Source: Salinimicrobium sp035607535
Lineage (GTDB): Bacteria > Bacteroidota > Bacteroidia > Flavobacteriales > Flavobacteriaceae
NCBI RefSeq assembly: GCF_035607535.1
Contig: NZ_JAYDZX010000001.1
Location: 124,001 to 188,000, forward strand
DNA length: 64,000 bases
Direction: 5' to 3'
Shown in pieces: positions 16,568 to 25,167 of the stretch; the first letter of the stretch is position 1; each line of letters begins with the position of its first letter. A program made the translations under genes and the position numbers. A model generated the notes under the pieces. It ran no database searches. It saw nothing but the letters and a program-made list of their open reading frames with translations, and had not been told where the DNA came from.

Positions 16568-19203
16568 AAAATCCGGTATCTACATACAGAGTTCAGCTTT
16601 CGCCTAACTATACTTTTGAAGACCTGGATGCGATCATCGATTACCTGAATGAATTCGGTATCTCCACAGTCTATTCCGCGCCTTTTTTTCAGGCTCGCGA
16701 GGGCAGTACGCATGGTTATGACATCACCAATCCTTTTCAGATCAACAAGCAGATCGGGAAGCTGGATATGTTTAGAAGGATCAGCAAAAAAATGCAGCAA
16801 AAGAACATGTCCTGGCTGCAGGATATAGTTCCTAACCACATGGCTTTTGACGGTGACAATATCTGGATCCAGGATATTTTCGAACTGGGTCCTGATTCTG
16901 CTCACTACAACTTTTTTGATATTGACTGGAAGGAGTCGGGAAAAGTGATGGCTCCTTTTTTAGGAAGTCCGCTTGAAGAGGTGATCAGGAATAGAGAGCT
17001 GCAATTAAAGGTGTCAAAAAGCGGATTTTCGATCACTTATTTTGACCACGAATATTTTGCGGCTGCACGTTCCTATGCTTCAATTTTAGGTAAGGAACTG
17101 GGAGGAAAGTGGGAAGAGAAATTTTGGAATTTTTCAGGAGAGAATGAAAACTGGCAGGAGCTTAAGGAGTATTTCTTAAGAGAATACGATAAAGAACCAG
17201 AATTCAGAAATAAAGTGAACCAGAGGCTAGAGGAGATCAATGCTTCTGAAGAAAACCTGAAAGAAATTCTCAAGGAACAATTTTTCCTGCCGGCCCATTG
17301 GAAACAGACTGAAAAGGAGATCAATTACCGCAGGTTTTTCACCATCAACGATCTTATCTGTCTCCGAATGGAAGACAGGGAGGTATTTGAAAGCTATCAC
17401 AGGTTTATCCTTCAGCTATGTGAGGAAAACCTTATCCAGGGATTACGGATTGACCATATTGACGGGCTTTTCGATCCAAAAGGTTACCTGGAATGGCTTC
17501 GGGAAAAGTTGGGTCCCGATTTCTATATCACCATTGAGAAGATCCTTGAATGGGATGAAAAGCTCCCCGTTCACTGGCCCGTTGAAGGCACCAGTGGTTA
17601 TGGTTTTCTTGCTACGGTCAACCAACTGCTCACAAATCAAAAAAGTGAGGAGAAATTTACAGAAGTTTATCAAACGCTTAACCCGCGACACGGGGATTAT
17701 CACAAGCTTGTTTACGAGCAAAAACGTTTTATCCTGGAGGAAAGAATGGGGGGGGAATACAATAACCTCTGGAAAATGGCTCTTGAACATGAGCTTCTGG
17801 AAGAGGAAGAAGATAACCGGAAAGCTCTAGGTGCATTTTTGGCTGCCTTTCCCGTCTATCGCATTTATCCTGAAGAATATCCGCTGAGAAAGCGACAGAA
17901 GAAGATCATCGATGCGGCCTTTGAGGCGGCTAAAGATCACCAACCCGGGCTACAGGAGCAGCTGGAAACCATCAGGAATATTTTTCTTGGAGAGGCGAAA
18001 AAAGACAGGGAGCACATGCTGAGGTTTCTTCAGCGATGCCAGCAGTTTACAGGACCCTTGGCTGCAAAGGGAGTAGAGGATACAACCTTTTATATCTTCA
18101 ATGAATTGATCTCTCATAATGAAGTAGGAGATTCTCCTGAAAATTTCGGGTTATCAATAGAAGGATTTCACAAAAGGATGCAGGGAAGAATGGAAGATTT
18201 TCCACTTTCCATTAATGCCACGGCAACTCATGATACCAAACGGGGGGAAGATTCCCGCATGAGGCTCAATGTGTTAAGTGAGACCGAACAGGAGTGGTTT
18301 GAGAATGTACAGAAGTGGAAGGAAATTGCAAAGACCATTCGAAAGGATGCTGCTGTTCCCGATTCCAATGAGGAATATTTTATTTACCAAATGCTCGTTG
18401 GTGCCTGGCCATATTCAGGAGAACCGGGTGAGGAATTTCTTGAGAGATCGACAGCTTATTTACAGAAGGTCCTGCGGGAAGCCAAGGAAAATTCGTCCTG
18501 GGCTGCTCCAAATGAAGAATACGAGAAGAAGGTCTATACTTTTTTGAAGGACCTGCTCAATTCTTCGGAATTCAGGAATTCTTTTCAGCCTTTCATTGAG
18601 AAGGTCGCGGTATACGGAGCCGTAAAATCGCTGTCACAATCCCTGCTGAAGATCACGGCACCGGGAATTCCCGATGTCTACCAGGGTACTGAACTCTGGG
18701 ACCTTAGTTATGTAGACCCCGATAATCGCCGACCTGTAGATTACGATCTCCGGAAGAAATACCTTTCAGAAATAACAGCAGTTTCGCCGGAAGGGTTGCA
18801 AAAGGAACTTGAAAACCTGAAGGAGGATTATTCCAGCGGGAAAATAAAGATGTACTGTCTTCACCGCGCCCTTTCTGCCCGAAAGGAGATGCCCGAACTT
18901 TTTGAGGATGGGGAATATTTACCACTGGAGGTACAGGGGGAAATGGGAACAGGAATCATTGCCTTTGCCCGCGCTTTGAATGACAAGGTTACATTAGTGG
19001 TGGCGCCGGCAATGGTAGTTGATATTTTCCATGAAGATCTTAGGGTGAAGGATCTACCTAAGGAGTTGATGGTGAAGCTTCCGGACAGGCTTAAGGGGAC
19101 CTTCAAAAATGTCTTTTCAGGAAGAGATTTTTCTTCAGAAGCTCTTGTTGTTCAGGATCTTTTTACCGACTTTCCCGTCGCACTTTTAACACGCAACACC
19201 TGA
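16564..19203 (+). CDS. treY: Malto-oligosyltrehalose synthase (TreY)
   Basis: An 879-aa GH13 enzyme. It turns the reducing-end alpha-1,4 linkage of a maltooligosaccharide into a trehalose-type alpha-1,1 linkage, the substrate of TreZ. The nucleophile is D297 in GLRIDHIDGLFDP and the acid/base E325 in YITIEKILEWDEKLP; ATATHDTKRGEDSR is the third catalytic region. The long insert between beta strands (~150-260) is normal for TreY. PVSTYRVQLSPNYTF is the family N-terminus. It overlaps the GH57 gene by 4 bases and is followed after 1 base by malQ, so translation is probably coupled through the operon. Confidence 0.95.
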   Translation: MKNPVSTYRVQLSPNYTFEDLDAIIDYLNEFGISTVYSAPFFQAREGSTHGYDITNPFQINKQIGKLDMFRRISKKMQQKNMSWLQDIVPNHMAFDGDNIWIQDIFELGPDSAHYNFFDIDWKESGKVMAPFLGSPLEEVIRNRELQLKVSKSGFSITYFDHEYFAAARSYASILGKELGGKWEEKFWNFSGENENWQELKEYFLREYDKEPEFRNKVNQRLEEINASEENLKEILKEQFFLPAHWKQTEKEINYRRFFTINDLICLRMEDREVFESYHRFILQLCEENLIQGLRIDHIDGLFDPKGYLEWLREKLGPDFYITIEKILEWDEKLPVHWPVEGTSGYGFLATVNQLLTNQKSEEKFTEVYQTLNPRHGDYHKLVYEQKRFILEERMGGEYNNLWKMALEHELLEEEEDNRKALGAFLAAFPVYRIYPEEYPLRKRQKKIIDAAFEAAKDHQPGLQEQLETIRNIFLGEAKKDREHMLRFLQRCQQFTGPLAAKGVEDTTFYIFNELISHNEVGDSPENFGLSIEGFHKRMQGRMEDFPLSINATATHDTKRGEDSRMRLNVLSETEQEWFENVQKWKEIAKTIRKDAAVPDSNEEYFIYQMLVGAWPYSGEPGEEFLERSTAYLQKVLREAKENSSWAAPNEEYEKKVYTFLKDLLNSSEFRNSFQPFIEKVAVYGAVKSLSQSLLKITAPGIPDVYQGTELWDLSYVDPDNRRPVDYDLRKKYLSEITAVSPEGLQKELENLKEDYSSGKIKMYCLHRALSARKEMPELFEDGEYLPLEVQGEMGTGIIAFARALNDKVTLVVAPAMVVDIFHEDLRVKDLPKELMVKLPDRLKGTFKNVFSGRDFSSEALVVQDLFTDFPVALLTRNT

Positions 19204-19204
19204 T

Positions 19205-20707
19205 ATGGAACTAAAAAGAAGCAGCGGAATTCTTTTACATATAACTTCTCTTCCCGGGGATTTCGGAATAGGGGATATGGGCCCGGAAGCCTACAAATTC
19301 CTGAATTTTCTGGAGAGATCGGGACATACTTACTGGCAGATCCTGCCATTGAATCCCACAGATGGGATTTACCAGCATTCGCCCTATAGTAGCCATTCGG
19401 CTTTTGCGGGAAATCCACTTTTGATAAGTCCGGAACTTTTAGAGGAAGAAGGTTATATCGACCTTAAAGATTTTCCTGCACCTTCAAAAATATCTTCTGA
19501 AAAAGTCATTTTTGACAAGGTAGTAAAGTATAAGGAGGAGCTCTTTGATGCTGCTTTTGAGAAATTCAAAAGCGGGAAAAAGCAGAAAAATGAATTCAGG
19601 GAATTTAGGCAGAGTCATGAGCACTGGCTCGATAATTACTGTCTTTACATGGCCCTTCGTAATAAATACAAGAAGGCCAACTGGACCGACTGGCCTGAAG
19701 AGCTAAGGGAAAGAGAGCCTGAAGCTTTGCAACAAGCCAGGATCGAACTTAAAGAACAAATTGAGCGGGAAATGTTCGTGCAGTTCCTGTTCTTTTTACA
19801 ATGGTCTCAACTTATGCTGCAGGCACATAAATATGGGATCAGGATTTTTGGGGATGTACCATTTTACGTAAATCATGACAGTGCAGATTGTTGGGCTAAT
19901 CCACAGATATTTAAGCTGGATGCACAGAAACAGCCAACGCATGTGTCGGGCGTACCACCGGATATGTTCAGTAAAACGGGACAACTCTGGGGAACGCCTG
20001 TCTACGACTGGAAGGAGCTAAAAAAAACCGGATATAACTGGTGGATCGAACGCCTGCGACAAAACCTGTTGCTGTTTGATGTTGTAAGGATCGACCATTT
20101 TAGGGCCTTTGCAGCTTACTGGGAGGTCCCGGCTAATGAAGATACAGCTATCAATGGTAAATGGATACCCACCCCGGGAATAGACTTTTTTAAGCAGGTA
20201 CAAAGAGAGTTCCCTGAAATGCCGTTCATTGCAGAGGACCTGGGCGTTCTAGACCAGCCTGTGTATGACCTGTTGGAGAAGTACAATTTTCCCGGCATGA
20301 AGGTGCTGCAGTTCTCTTTTGGAGACACTAATCGCAGGAATCCTTACATTCCCTATAACCACGAATTTAACAGCATAGTCTATACCGGAACCCATGATAA
20401 CAATACCACCCGCGGTTGGTTTAGGGACAGTGGAAAGGAAGTGTGGGACCACCTGAACAAATATACAGACCTGCAAGTCACCGATAAAAATGTGCATGAG
20501 GTTTTACACCGCCTGGCATTGCAGTCGGTATCTGCAGTGGCCATTACACCCATGCAGGATATAGTGGGACTGGGTGGGGAAGCTATAATGAATACTCCTG
20601 GCAGTACAGGAGGTAACTGGACCTGGAGGTTAAGTTCAGAAATAATGCCCTTTGAAAGAGCTGAGGAATTATATGCCGGGAACGAATTGTTCGGAAGAAT
20701 TCCTTAA
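19205..20707 (+). CDS. malQ: 4-alpha-glucanotransferase (MalQ, amylomaltase)
   Basis: A 500-aa GH77 enzyme of the short bacterial type, which redistributes alpha-1,4-glucan chains. Catalytic residues are D297 in VVRIDHFRAFAAYW, E344 in FIAEDLGVLD and D398 in YTGTHDNNTTRGW. It begins LKRSSGILLHITSLPGDFGI, as expected for the family. As the last gene of the treZ-GH57-treY-malQ operon it can rebuild long chains from the short maltooligosaccharides left when TreY/TreZ remove trehalose. Confidence 0.95.
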   Translation: MELKRSSGILLHITSLPGDFGIGDMGPEAYKFLNFLERSGHTYWQILPLNPTDGIYQHSPYSSHSAFAGNPLLISPELLEEEGYIDLKDFPAPSKISSEKVIFDKVVKYKEELFDAAFEKFKSGKKQKNEFREFRQSHEHWLDNYCLYMALRNKYKKANWTDWPEELREREPEALQQARIELKEQIEREMFVQFLFFLQWSQLMLQAHKYGIRIFGDVPFYVNHDSADCWANPQIFKLDAQKQPTHVSGVPPDMFSKTGQLWGTPVYDWKELKKTGYNWWIERLRQNLLLFDVVRIDHFRAFAAYWEVPANEDTAINGKWIPTPGIDFFKQVQREFPEMPFIAEDLGVLDQPVYDLLEKYNFPGMKVLQFSFGDTNRRNPYIPYNHEFNSIVYTGTHDNNTTRGWFRDSGKEVWDHLNKYTDLQVTDKNVHEVLHRLALQSVSAVAITPMQDIVGLGGEAIMNTPGSTGGNWTWRLSSEIMPFERAEELYAGNELFGRIP

Positions 20708-20722
20708 AGATAAAACCTTTCC

Positions 20723-20740
20723 AAAATGACATTTTTGAGA
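20723..20740. repeat. Hairpin repeat after malQ
   Basis: CAAAATGACATTTTTG forms a short hairpin 15 bases after the malQ stop and shares a 16-base core with 392-407. It is a probable weak terminator or transcript 3' end. Confidence 0.5.
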
Positions 20741-20742
20741 AG

Positions 20743-20880
20743 TAAAGAGGCTGTCTCAAAAGTCCATTTTTCGTCAAGCTGAACTTGTTTCAGCTTCTAA
20801 TTGATTTTGATTTTCAAATGGTTTAGATCCCGTAATAAATTCAGGATGACATATTAAATGCTTTTCAGACAGCCTCTTTT
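20743..20880. repeat. 138-bp element with 20-bp terminal inverted repeats
   Basis: The left end TAAAGAGGCTGTCTCAAAAG (20743-20762) and the reverse complement of the right end (20861-20880) match at 18 of 20 bases. Inside is a second hairpin, AAGCTGAA-cttg-TTCAGCTT (~20774-20794), and a segment TAATAAATTCAGGATGAC. There is no reading frame. It fills the gap between malQ (+) and the Cys-rich gene (-) and ends 3 bases before that gene's stop. It could be a MITE-like or REP-like intergenic repeat, or a large bidirectional terminator. Confidence 0.6.
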
Positions 20881-20883
20881 ATT

Positions 20884-21204
20884 TTAGGCTGCATATTTTT
20901 TACAGGCTTCTTCACATTCACGGCAGGCTTTTGCACAATCCTGGCAGTGCTGGGTTTCGTGCTTTTCACATTCTTCGGCACACTCTCTACACACCTGCTC
21001 ACAGTATTTGACAAGTCCTGTTACATTGGCATTTTTCACCGTGAGAATATCGGCCAGGGAAGCACAGGCAGAAGCACAGACCTTATCTTTTCTAATGCAT
21101 TCTACCATCTTCTTGAGGTTGTCCTCATCAAGACAGGCATCTGCACAATGATTACAGTGGTTGATACAGTTAGACAGCTTGTTTAAAAATTCTTCATTTC
21201 TCAT
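20884..21204 (-). CDS. Four-helix-bundle copper-binding-type protein (Csp/DUF326-like), 16 cysteines
   Basis: A 106-aa protein from the ATG at 21204 (MRNEEFLNKLSNC), chosen because the upstream in-frame extension is not family-like. Sixteen of 106 residues are Cys (13, 17, 20, 24, 36, 43, 47, 68, 72, 75, 79, 87, 90, 94, 97, 101), mostly in CxxxC and CxxC spacing on predicted helices. This is the pattern of Csp copper-storage proteins, which fill a four-helix bundle with Cu(I). There is no signal peptide, so it is probably cytosolic (Csp3-like). It lies 99 bases downstream of nosY on the same strand, next to a copper-enzyme operon; a role in holding copper for or away from NosZ is inference. 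Confidence 0.75.
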   Translation of the reverse strand: MRNEEFLNKLSNCINHCNHCADACLDEDNLKKMVECIRKDKVCASACASLADILTVKNANVTGLVKYCEQVCRECAEECEKHETQHCQDCAKACRECEEACKKYAA

Positions 21205-21303
21205 TTTCTGTAGTTTTTTGGTTAATCCTGGTTTATATTTATAAGTTACAGAATCAACCACCCGAAAAGGAAAAAAAGCTGTTAAACAATGATCAACAAA
21301 GGG

Positions 21304-22086
21304 TTAAAAGTCCTTCTTTCTAACTACCCTGGCGATCCTAAACAACGGCAGCAGCACCCACACTACCAACATGCCCATAGAAGTGAACGCGCCAAGGGGC
21401 GTTCCGAAGAATTCTTTAAAGACAGCTCCCGTATAGCTAAGCAAAGCCGAAATATCAAGTTTTAATAGGATGAGAATTCGGGAGAGGTCAATTGGGTTGA
21501 ACATGGTCGCGATCAATGAAAACCTGTCCAGCGGATATTCCTGAAAATAAACCAGCGAGAGTAGAAAAAGTCCGTCATAGATCACAGCGAGAAATAACCA
21601 CAGGAGGATGGCATAACCAAATCCTTTGATCTTATTTTCATTGGATAAAGCAATATTGAAGGCGAGGGCAGAAAATATCAGCGTGAGAAATAGCCCGGTA
21701 ATAAGTAGCATTACAAAATCCCAGATGGCCGGAGATTTGAACAATCCATAAGCCGTAAATGGAATTCCGAGACCTACTACCAAACTCAAAGACAACGAAA
21801 TAGCAACACCGAGATATTGCCCCATAAAAATGGAACTCCGCTTTACCGGCTGGGCCAGTAGGAGTTCTGTGAACTCACGGGAATTGTAATAGTACATAAC
21901 CCCAAAAATGGTCCCGATGAGAGGAACGAGCATAATGATCACGTTCATCAAAGTGATCACAGCAGTCGAGAGATCATTATTCAAAAATAGAAGGGTAATT
22001 CCCAGCAGAAGATAGAAGAAGAAATAGACATAACTCCAGCTACTACGGGTAAGGTCAAAAAAACTGTATTTCAGGATCTTAAACAT
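21304..22086 (-). CDS. nosY: NosY-type ABC transporter permease
   Basis: A 260-aa membrane protein with about six hydrophobic segments (YVYFFFYLLLGITLLFL, LIGTIFGVMYYY and others) and no soluble domain. It is the permease partner of NosF. Together with NosD they form the NosDFY complex that delivers a copper or sulfur species for CuZ assembly in nitrous oxide reductase. It overlaps nosF by 8 bases and is the last recognisable gene of the nos operon. Confidence 0.88.
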   Translation of the reverse strand: MFKILKYSFFDLTRSSWSYVYFFFYLLLGITLLFLNNDLSTAVITLMNVIIMLVPLIGTIFGVMYYYNSREFTELLLAQPVKRSSIFMGQYLGVAISLSLSLVVGLGIPFTAYGLFKSPAIWDFVMLLITGLFLTLIFSALAFNIALSNENKIKGFGYAILLWLFLAVIYDGLFLLSLVYFQEYPLDRFSLIATMFNPIDLSRILILLKLDISALLSYTGAVFKEFFGTPLGAFTSMGMLVVWVLLPLFRIARVVRKKDF

Positions 22087-22786
22087 TTTCTTCAGATAAT
22101 AATTGCGCTATGGCGTGTTCAAAATCAAATTTTCCGGTAGAGGTTTTTAGCTCATTGACGGTGCCGTCGAAGTAGATCTTACCCTCCAGCAGGAACACGA
22201 TCCTGTCTGACATTTCTTCCACAAAGTTCATGATGTGAGAAGTGATCAAGATCGTTTTCCCTCTCTCTTTTTCTGTCCTTATCAGTTCTCTTAGCCGCAA
22301 AAGAGATAGAGGATCGAGGCCCGAGGTTGGTTCATCCAGAATTATAAGCGGACTGTCGAACATGTAGCACAGCAATAAATTCACTTTTTGACGGGTACCA
22401 CCGGAAAGCTTATTGAGCTTTTTATCGAGATAGGGGTGAAGCCCAAAGAAATCTATCAGCTGTTTGTCCCTAGCCGTTTTCCCCCGAAGGTCCTTGATCA
22501 TGGTGATCAATTCCTGTACGCGTAGATTTCCCGGGAAATTGGCGATCTGCGGAAGATAATCCAGCTCCTGCCGGTAATTCCACTTGTTTAAGATGCTCTT
22601 GCCGTTGATCTCGATCTCTCCTTTTTCGGGTACTACCATCCCTAAAATGCTTTTTATAAGGGTGGTTTTTCCCGAACCATTAGGTCCCAGAACAGCGATG
22701 ATCCCTTTCTCCTGTATATTGAGATCAAGGCCATTCAATACGACCTGGGAGCCGAATTTTTTATGTAGGTCTTTGATGCTTACCAT
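22079..22786 (-). CDS. nosF: NosF-type ABC transporter ATP-binding protein
   Basis: A 235-aa ATPase. The Walker A motif is GPNGSGKTTL (~34-43), the signature LSGGTRQK (~128), and Walker B LIILDEPTSGLD (~148-159). It powers NosDFY in maturation of the CuZ centre. It overlaps both nosD (7 bases) and nosY (8 bases), which indicates tight translational coupling. Confidence 0.9.
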   Translation of the reverse strand: MVSIKDLHKKFGSQVVLNGLDLNIQEKGIIAVLGPNGSGKTTLIKSILGMVVPEKGEIEINGKSILNKWNYRQELDYLPQIANFPGNLRVQELITMIKDLRGKTARDKQLIDFFGLHPYLDKKLNKLSGGTRQKVNLLLCYMFDSPLIILDEPTSGLDPLSLLRLRELIRTEKERGKTILITSHIMNFVEEMSDRIVFLLEGKIYFDGTVNELKTSTGKFDFEHAIAQLLSEENV

Positions 22787-24018
22787 TTTATTTTTCTTAG
22801 TTGGGGTTGTGGATCTACGAGTTCTGCCGGGGTAAAGACGGGAGAGACCTTTTCTGAAAAATCCAGCAAACCTATGAACATGCTCCTTAGGAGAATAATA
22901 GCTTCCGGGGTAGTGTTAACCAGGTAAGAAAAAAGTTTAACCGGCCGGTAAGGCACATCTCCAATTCCATCTTTATTGAGGTCGTACCCGGTATAATCGC
23001 TCCAGTAATTCCTCGAAAACTCATTTTCATTAATATTTCCGGTATAGGCGACATCAAAGGAATTGGCAATAAAATTATTCCTTTTAAAAATGTTGCTATA
23101 ACATGCCCCTCTTATTCTTACGGCATAACCGTTACTGATAAAATCATTTTCCAGATAGTCAATTCTGTTGGTGTTATCGGCACTTATTGCAATGGTGTTA
23201 TCTTCAAAAATGTTATGTCGTAAGGTGGCATCATTGATTTCCTTGAGTAGGAGCCCATAGGAGGCGCTACCCCAGTTCTTTCTAAAATGATTCCTCTCCA
23301 TCTCAATGAATTTTGAATACATCACAGCTACGCCCGCACCATTATTTTCAAAAAGATTTTCAATATAACTGTTGTGGTCTGAGAACATGAAGTGAAGACC
23401 ATATCGTAAATTTTCTTTGCAGACATTCTTAAGAATATCGCATTTATTAGCAAATTCGAGATAAATTCCATCTCTGACTCCCCGAATATCATTTCTTTCT
23501 ACGCGAATTTCTTCTGAATGCCACATGTGAATTCCATTTCCGGAATTCGCCTGACTCCTGGCTTTACTTCTTATTCTGTTATTGGTGATCTTACCTTTTG
23601 AAGATCTTTCGATCAAAATTCCGAAGAAAATATTATCGAGTCGGTTGTTGTCGATGCTGAAGTTGGTGGAACGCGAGACAAGGATCGCAGCATGATCAGT
23701 TGTATGGCTGGTTCCGATATTTTTTATTTGCAGGCCCTGTATAGAGAAATCATTAGCCTGGATTTTAATTGCGGTGCCTTTCATTTCGGCATCAAGTACC
23801 GGAAAATTTTCCCCTATGATCTTCAGGGATTTGTCCAGGATCTCGATTTCGTGCTCTTTGTAGGTGCCTTCTTTGATTCTTATGGTATCTCCACTTTTGG
23901 CAAGATCGACCGCCTGCTTTACAGAAGAGACTTCACACGTGGCGCATACCACAATTTCTGCGGCTTTTGCCTTACTTACTGCAAAGCAAAAGATGAGAAG
24001 AAGTAAGCCCTTTTTCAT
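22780..24018 (-). CDS. nosD: NosD-type periplasmic copper-processing protein
   Basis: A 412-aa protein with a Sec signal peptide (KKGLLLLIFCFAVSKAKAAE). It has a right-handed parallel beta helix made of many short repeats with the N-x-[IF]-x-x-N pattern (residues ~70-340), the PbH1/NosD fold. NYWSDYTGYDLNKDGIGDVPY is a hallmark near the C-terminus. It acts in the periplasm with NosF and NosY in CuZ biogenesis. Its ATG shares a base with the nosL stop. Confidence 0.92.
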   Translation of the reverse strand: MKKGLLLLIFCFAVSKAKAAEIVVCATCEVSSVKQAVDLAKSGDTIRIKEGTYKEHEIEILDKSLKIIGENFPVLDAEMKGTAIKIQANDFSIQGLQIKNIGTSHTTDHAAILVSRSTNFSIDNNRLDNIFFGILIERSSKGKITNNRIRSKARSQANSGNGIHMWHSEEIRVERNDIRGVRDGIYLEFANKCDILKNVCKENLRYGLHFMFSDHNSYIENLFENNGAGVAVMYSKFIEMERNHFRKNWGSASYGLLLKEINDATLRHNIFEDNTIAISADNTNRIDYLENDFISNGYAVRIRGACYSNIFKRNNFIANSFDVAYTGNINENEFSRNYWSDYTGYDLNKDGIGDVPYRPVKLFSYLVNTTPEAIILLRSMFIGLLDFSEKVSPVFTPAELVDPQPQLRKIKW

Positions 24019-24458
24019 TAGTCTTTGTTGAAGATAGAATCGTTTTCCAGGAGGTGGGTGATGAGATCATCCCAGAAGAAGGTGTCGGCACTTTGAGGGG
24101 AAGCAATATTGGATGCTTTTCCAACCGCAGCCAGGTTAGCTCCCATAGGACTGTTAATGCTGTCATTAATGATGAAAAGTGCTTCTTCTACTTTCATCAT
24201 GGAACCGGGATTAGAAAAATCTGCTACCTGTTGAATTTCCATTACTGCAGGGTGATCGTGTAGATCATTTACCATACATTCAATGGCATCATACTTAAAC
24301 TGTTTCCCTTTTTCACTAACGGCCTGTGCCGAGTATGCTTTGCTGACAATGGTCATTTCGCAAAAATCACAGGCATCTGTCCCGTAGGCAATGGGTTTGG
24401 TTTCTGTGCTACAGGAAATAAGTATAAAAGTCATCAACAGGTAAAGCAAATTTTTCAT
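24018..24458 (-). CDS. nosL: NosL-type copper chaperone lipoprotein
   Basis: A 146-aa lipoprotein: signal MKNLLYLLMTFILISC with the lipobox Cys at 16. The Cu(I)-binding motif is C30-D-F-C33-E-M35 in DACDFCEMTIVS, typical of NosL, which passes copper to NosZ/NosDFY. It lies 8 bases after the membrane-protein gene and directly before nosD. Confidence 0.92.
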   Translation of the reverse strand: MKNLLYLLMTFILISCSTETKPIAYGTDACDFCEMTIVSKAYSAQAVSEKGKQFKYDAIECMVNDLHDHPAVMEIQQVADFSNPGSMMKVEEALFIINDSINSPMGANLAAVGKASNIASPQSADTFFWDDLITHLLENDSIFNKD

Positions 24459-24466
24459 GGTAATAT

Positions 24467-25078
24467 TTAATCTCTTTTCATTTTTCTACTGCCCACGATC
24501 CAGGCAACAAGAGTAAGAAACATTCCGAAGAACATTAAATAAGCTCCTGTTTTTGGATAGGAATGGGCTGTAAAGTTCAGAATTTTTTCCGACCCTAAAA
24601 GAGGTGGCTTATAACTTAGAGGGTTGCCCTCAGCATCGGTTAGTTTTATAATTGCTTTTGGATCAAGGTCTGTTCCATATTCGATCAACCAGCTGTTAAA
24701 GTCGTACATTCCCAGTACTCCCAGGACTGTCATTAAAACCAACCAGCCAAGGAACCAATGCGGGCTAATCTTACCAAATAATCCTAAGAGGCCTAATAGG
24801 ACGCCGAGTCCTGCCATGCCTCCTATAACTATAGGAAAAATATTGAATTCCCACATTTCTTCAGGCTTTGGAATTTTTTTCATTCCAATATAGTGATTGA
24901 TCCCGTCGATGTTCTGGATGTCGAACTCCTCTTCTCCTTCAATGCCGGCAATATAGATGTCCATTCCAAGTGGATCGGGATACTGTGGAGCTTCCAGCCT
25001 TATATTCCATAAAGGGTAGATGAAGAGCCCCAGCAAGAGAATCGATCCGATGATCATTAAAAAACTTGAGGTTTTCAT
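24467..25078 (-). CDS. Membrane protein of the nos operon (possible NosB-like or copper-assembly protein)
   Basis: A 203-aa protein with four hydrophobic segments: ~6-26, ~82-102, ~108-124 and ~178-196. An N-terminal periplasmic-type loop (~27-80) and a second loop (~130-175) lie between them. I do not recognise a catalytic motif. A polytopic protein at this position between nosZ and nosL recurs in Bacteroidota nos clusters, and NosB of other clade II organisms is also a membrane protein beside nosZ, so an accessory role in NosZ maturation or quinol coupling is plausible. It is separated from nosZ by 89 bases holding a strong hairpin and from nosL by 8 bases. Confidence 0.65.
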   Translation of the reverse strand: MKTSSFLMIIGSILLLGLFIYPLWNIRLEAPQYPDPLGMDIYIAGIEGEEEFDIQNIDGINHYIGMKKIPKPEEMWEFNIFPIVIGGMAGLGVLLGLLGLFGKISPHWFLGWLVLMTVLGVLGMYDFNSWLIEYGTDLDPKAIIKLTDAEGNPLSYKPPLLGSEKILNFTAHSYPKTGAYLMFFGMFLTLVAWIVGSRKMKRD

Positions 25079-25096
25079 TTTTTTGTTTTTAGAAAA

Positions 25097-25127
25097 GAAA
25101 GCGGGTAGTATACCCTAACCCGCTTTC
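25097..25127 (-). terminator. 10-bp hairpin between nosZ and downstream nos genes (attenuator or processing site)
   Basis: GAAAGCGGGT pairs with ACCCGCTTTC around an 11-base loop. Read on the minus strand it follows the nosZ stop and is trailed by TTTTC and an A-rich tract, a poor U-run. Partial termination or RNA-end protection would give more nosZ than nosLDFY product. Confidence 0.6.
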
Positions 25128-25167
25128 CTGAAATGAAGAGTGTAACTTTTAACTAACTAAACATATA

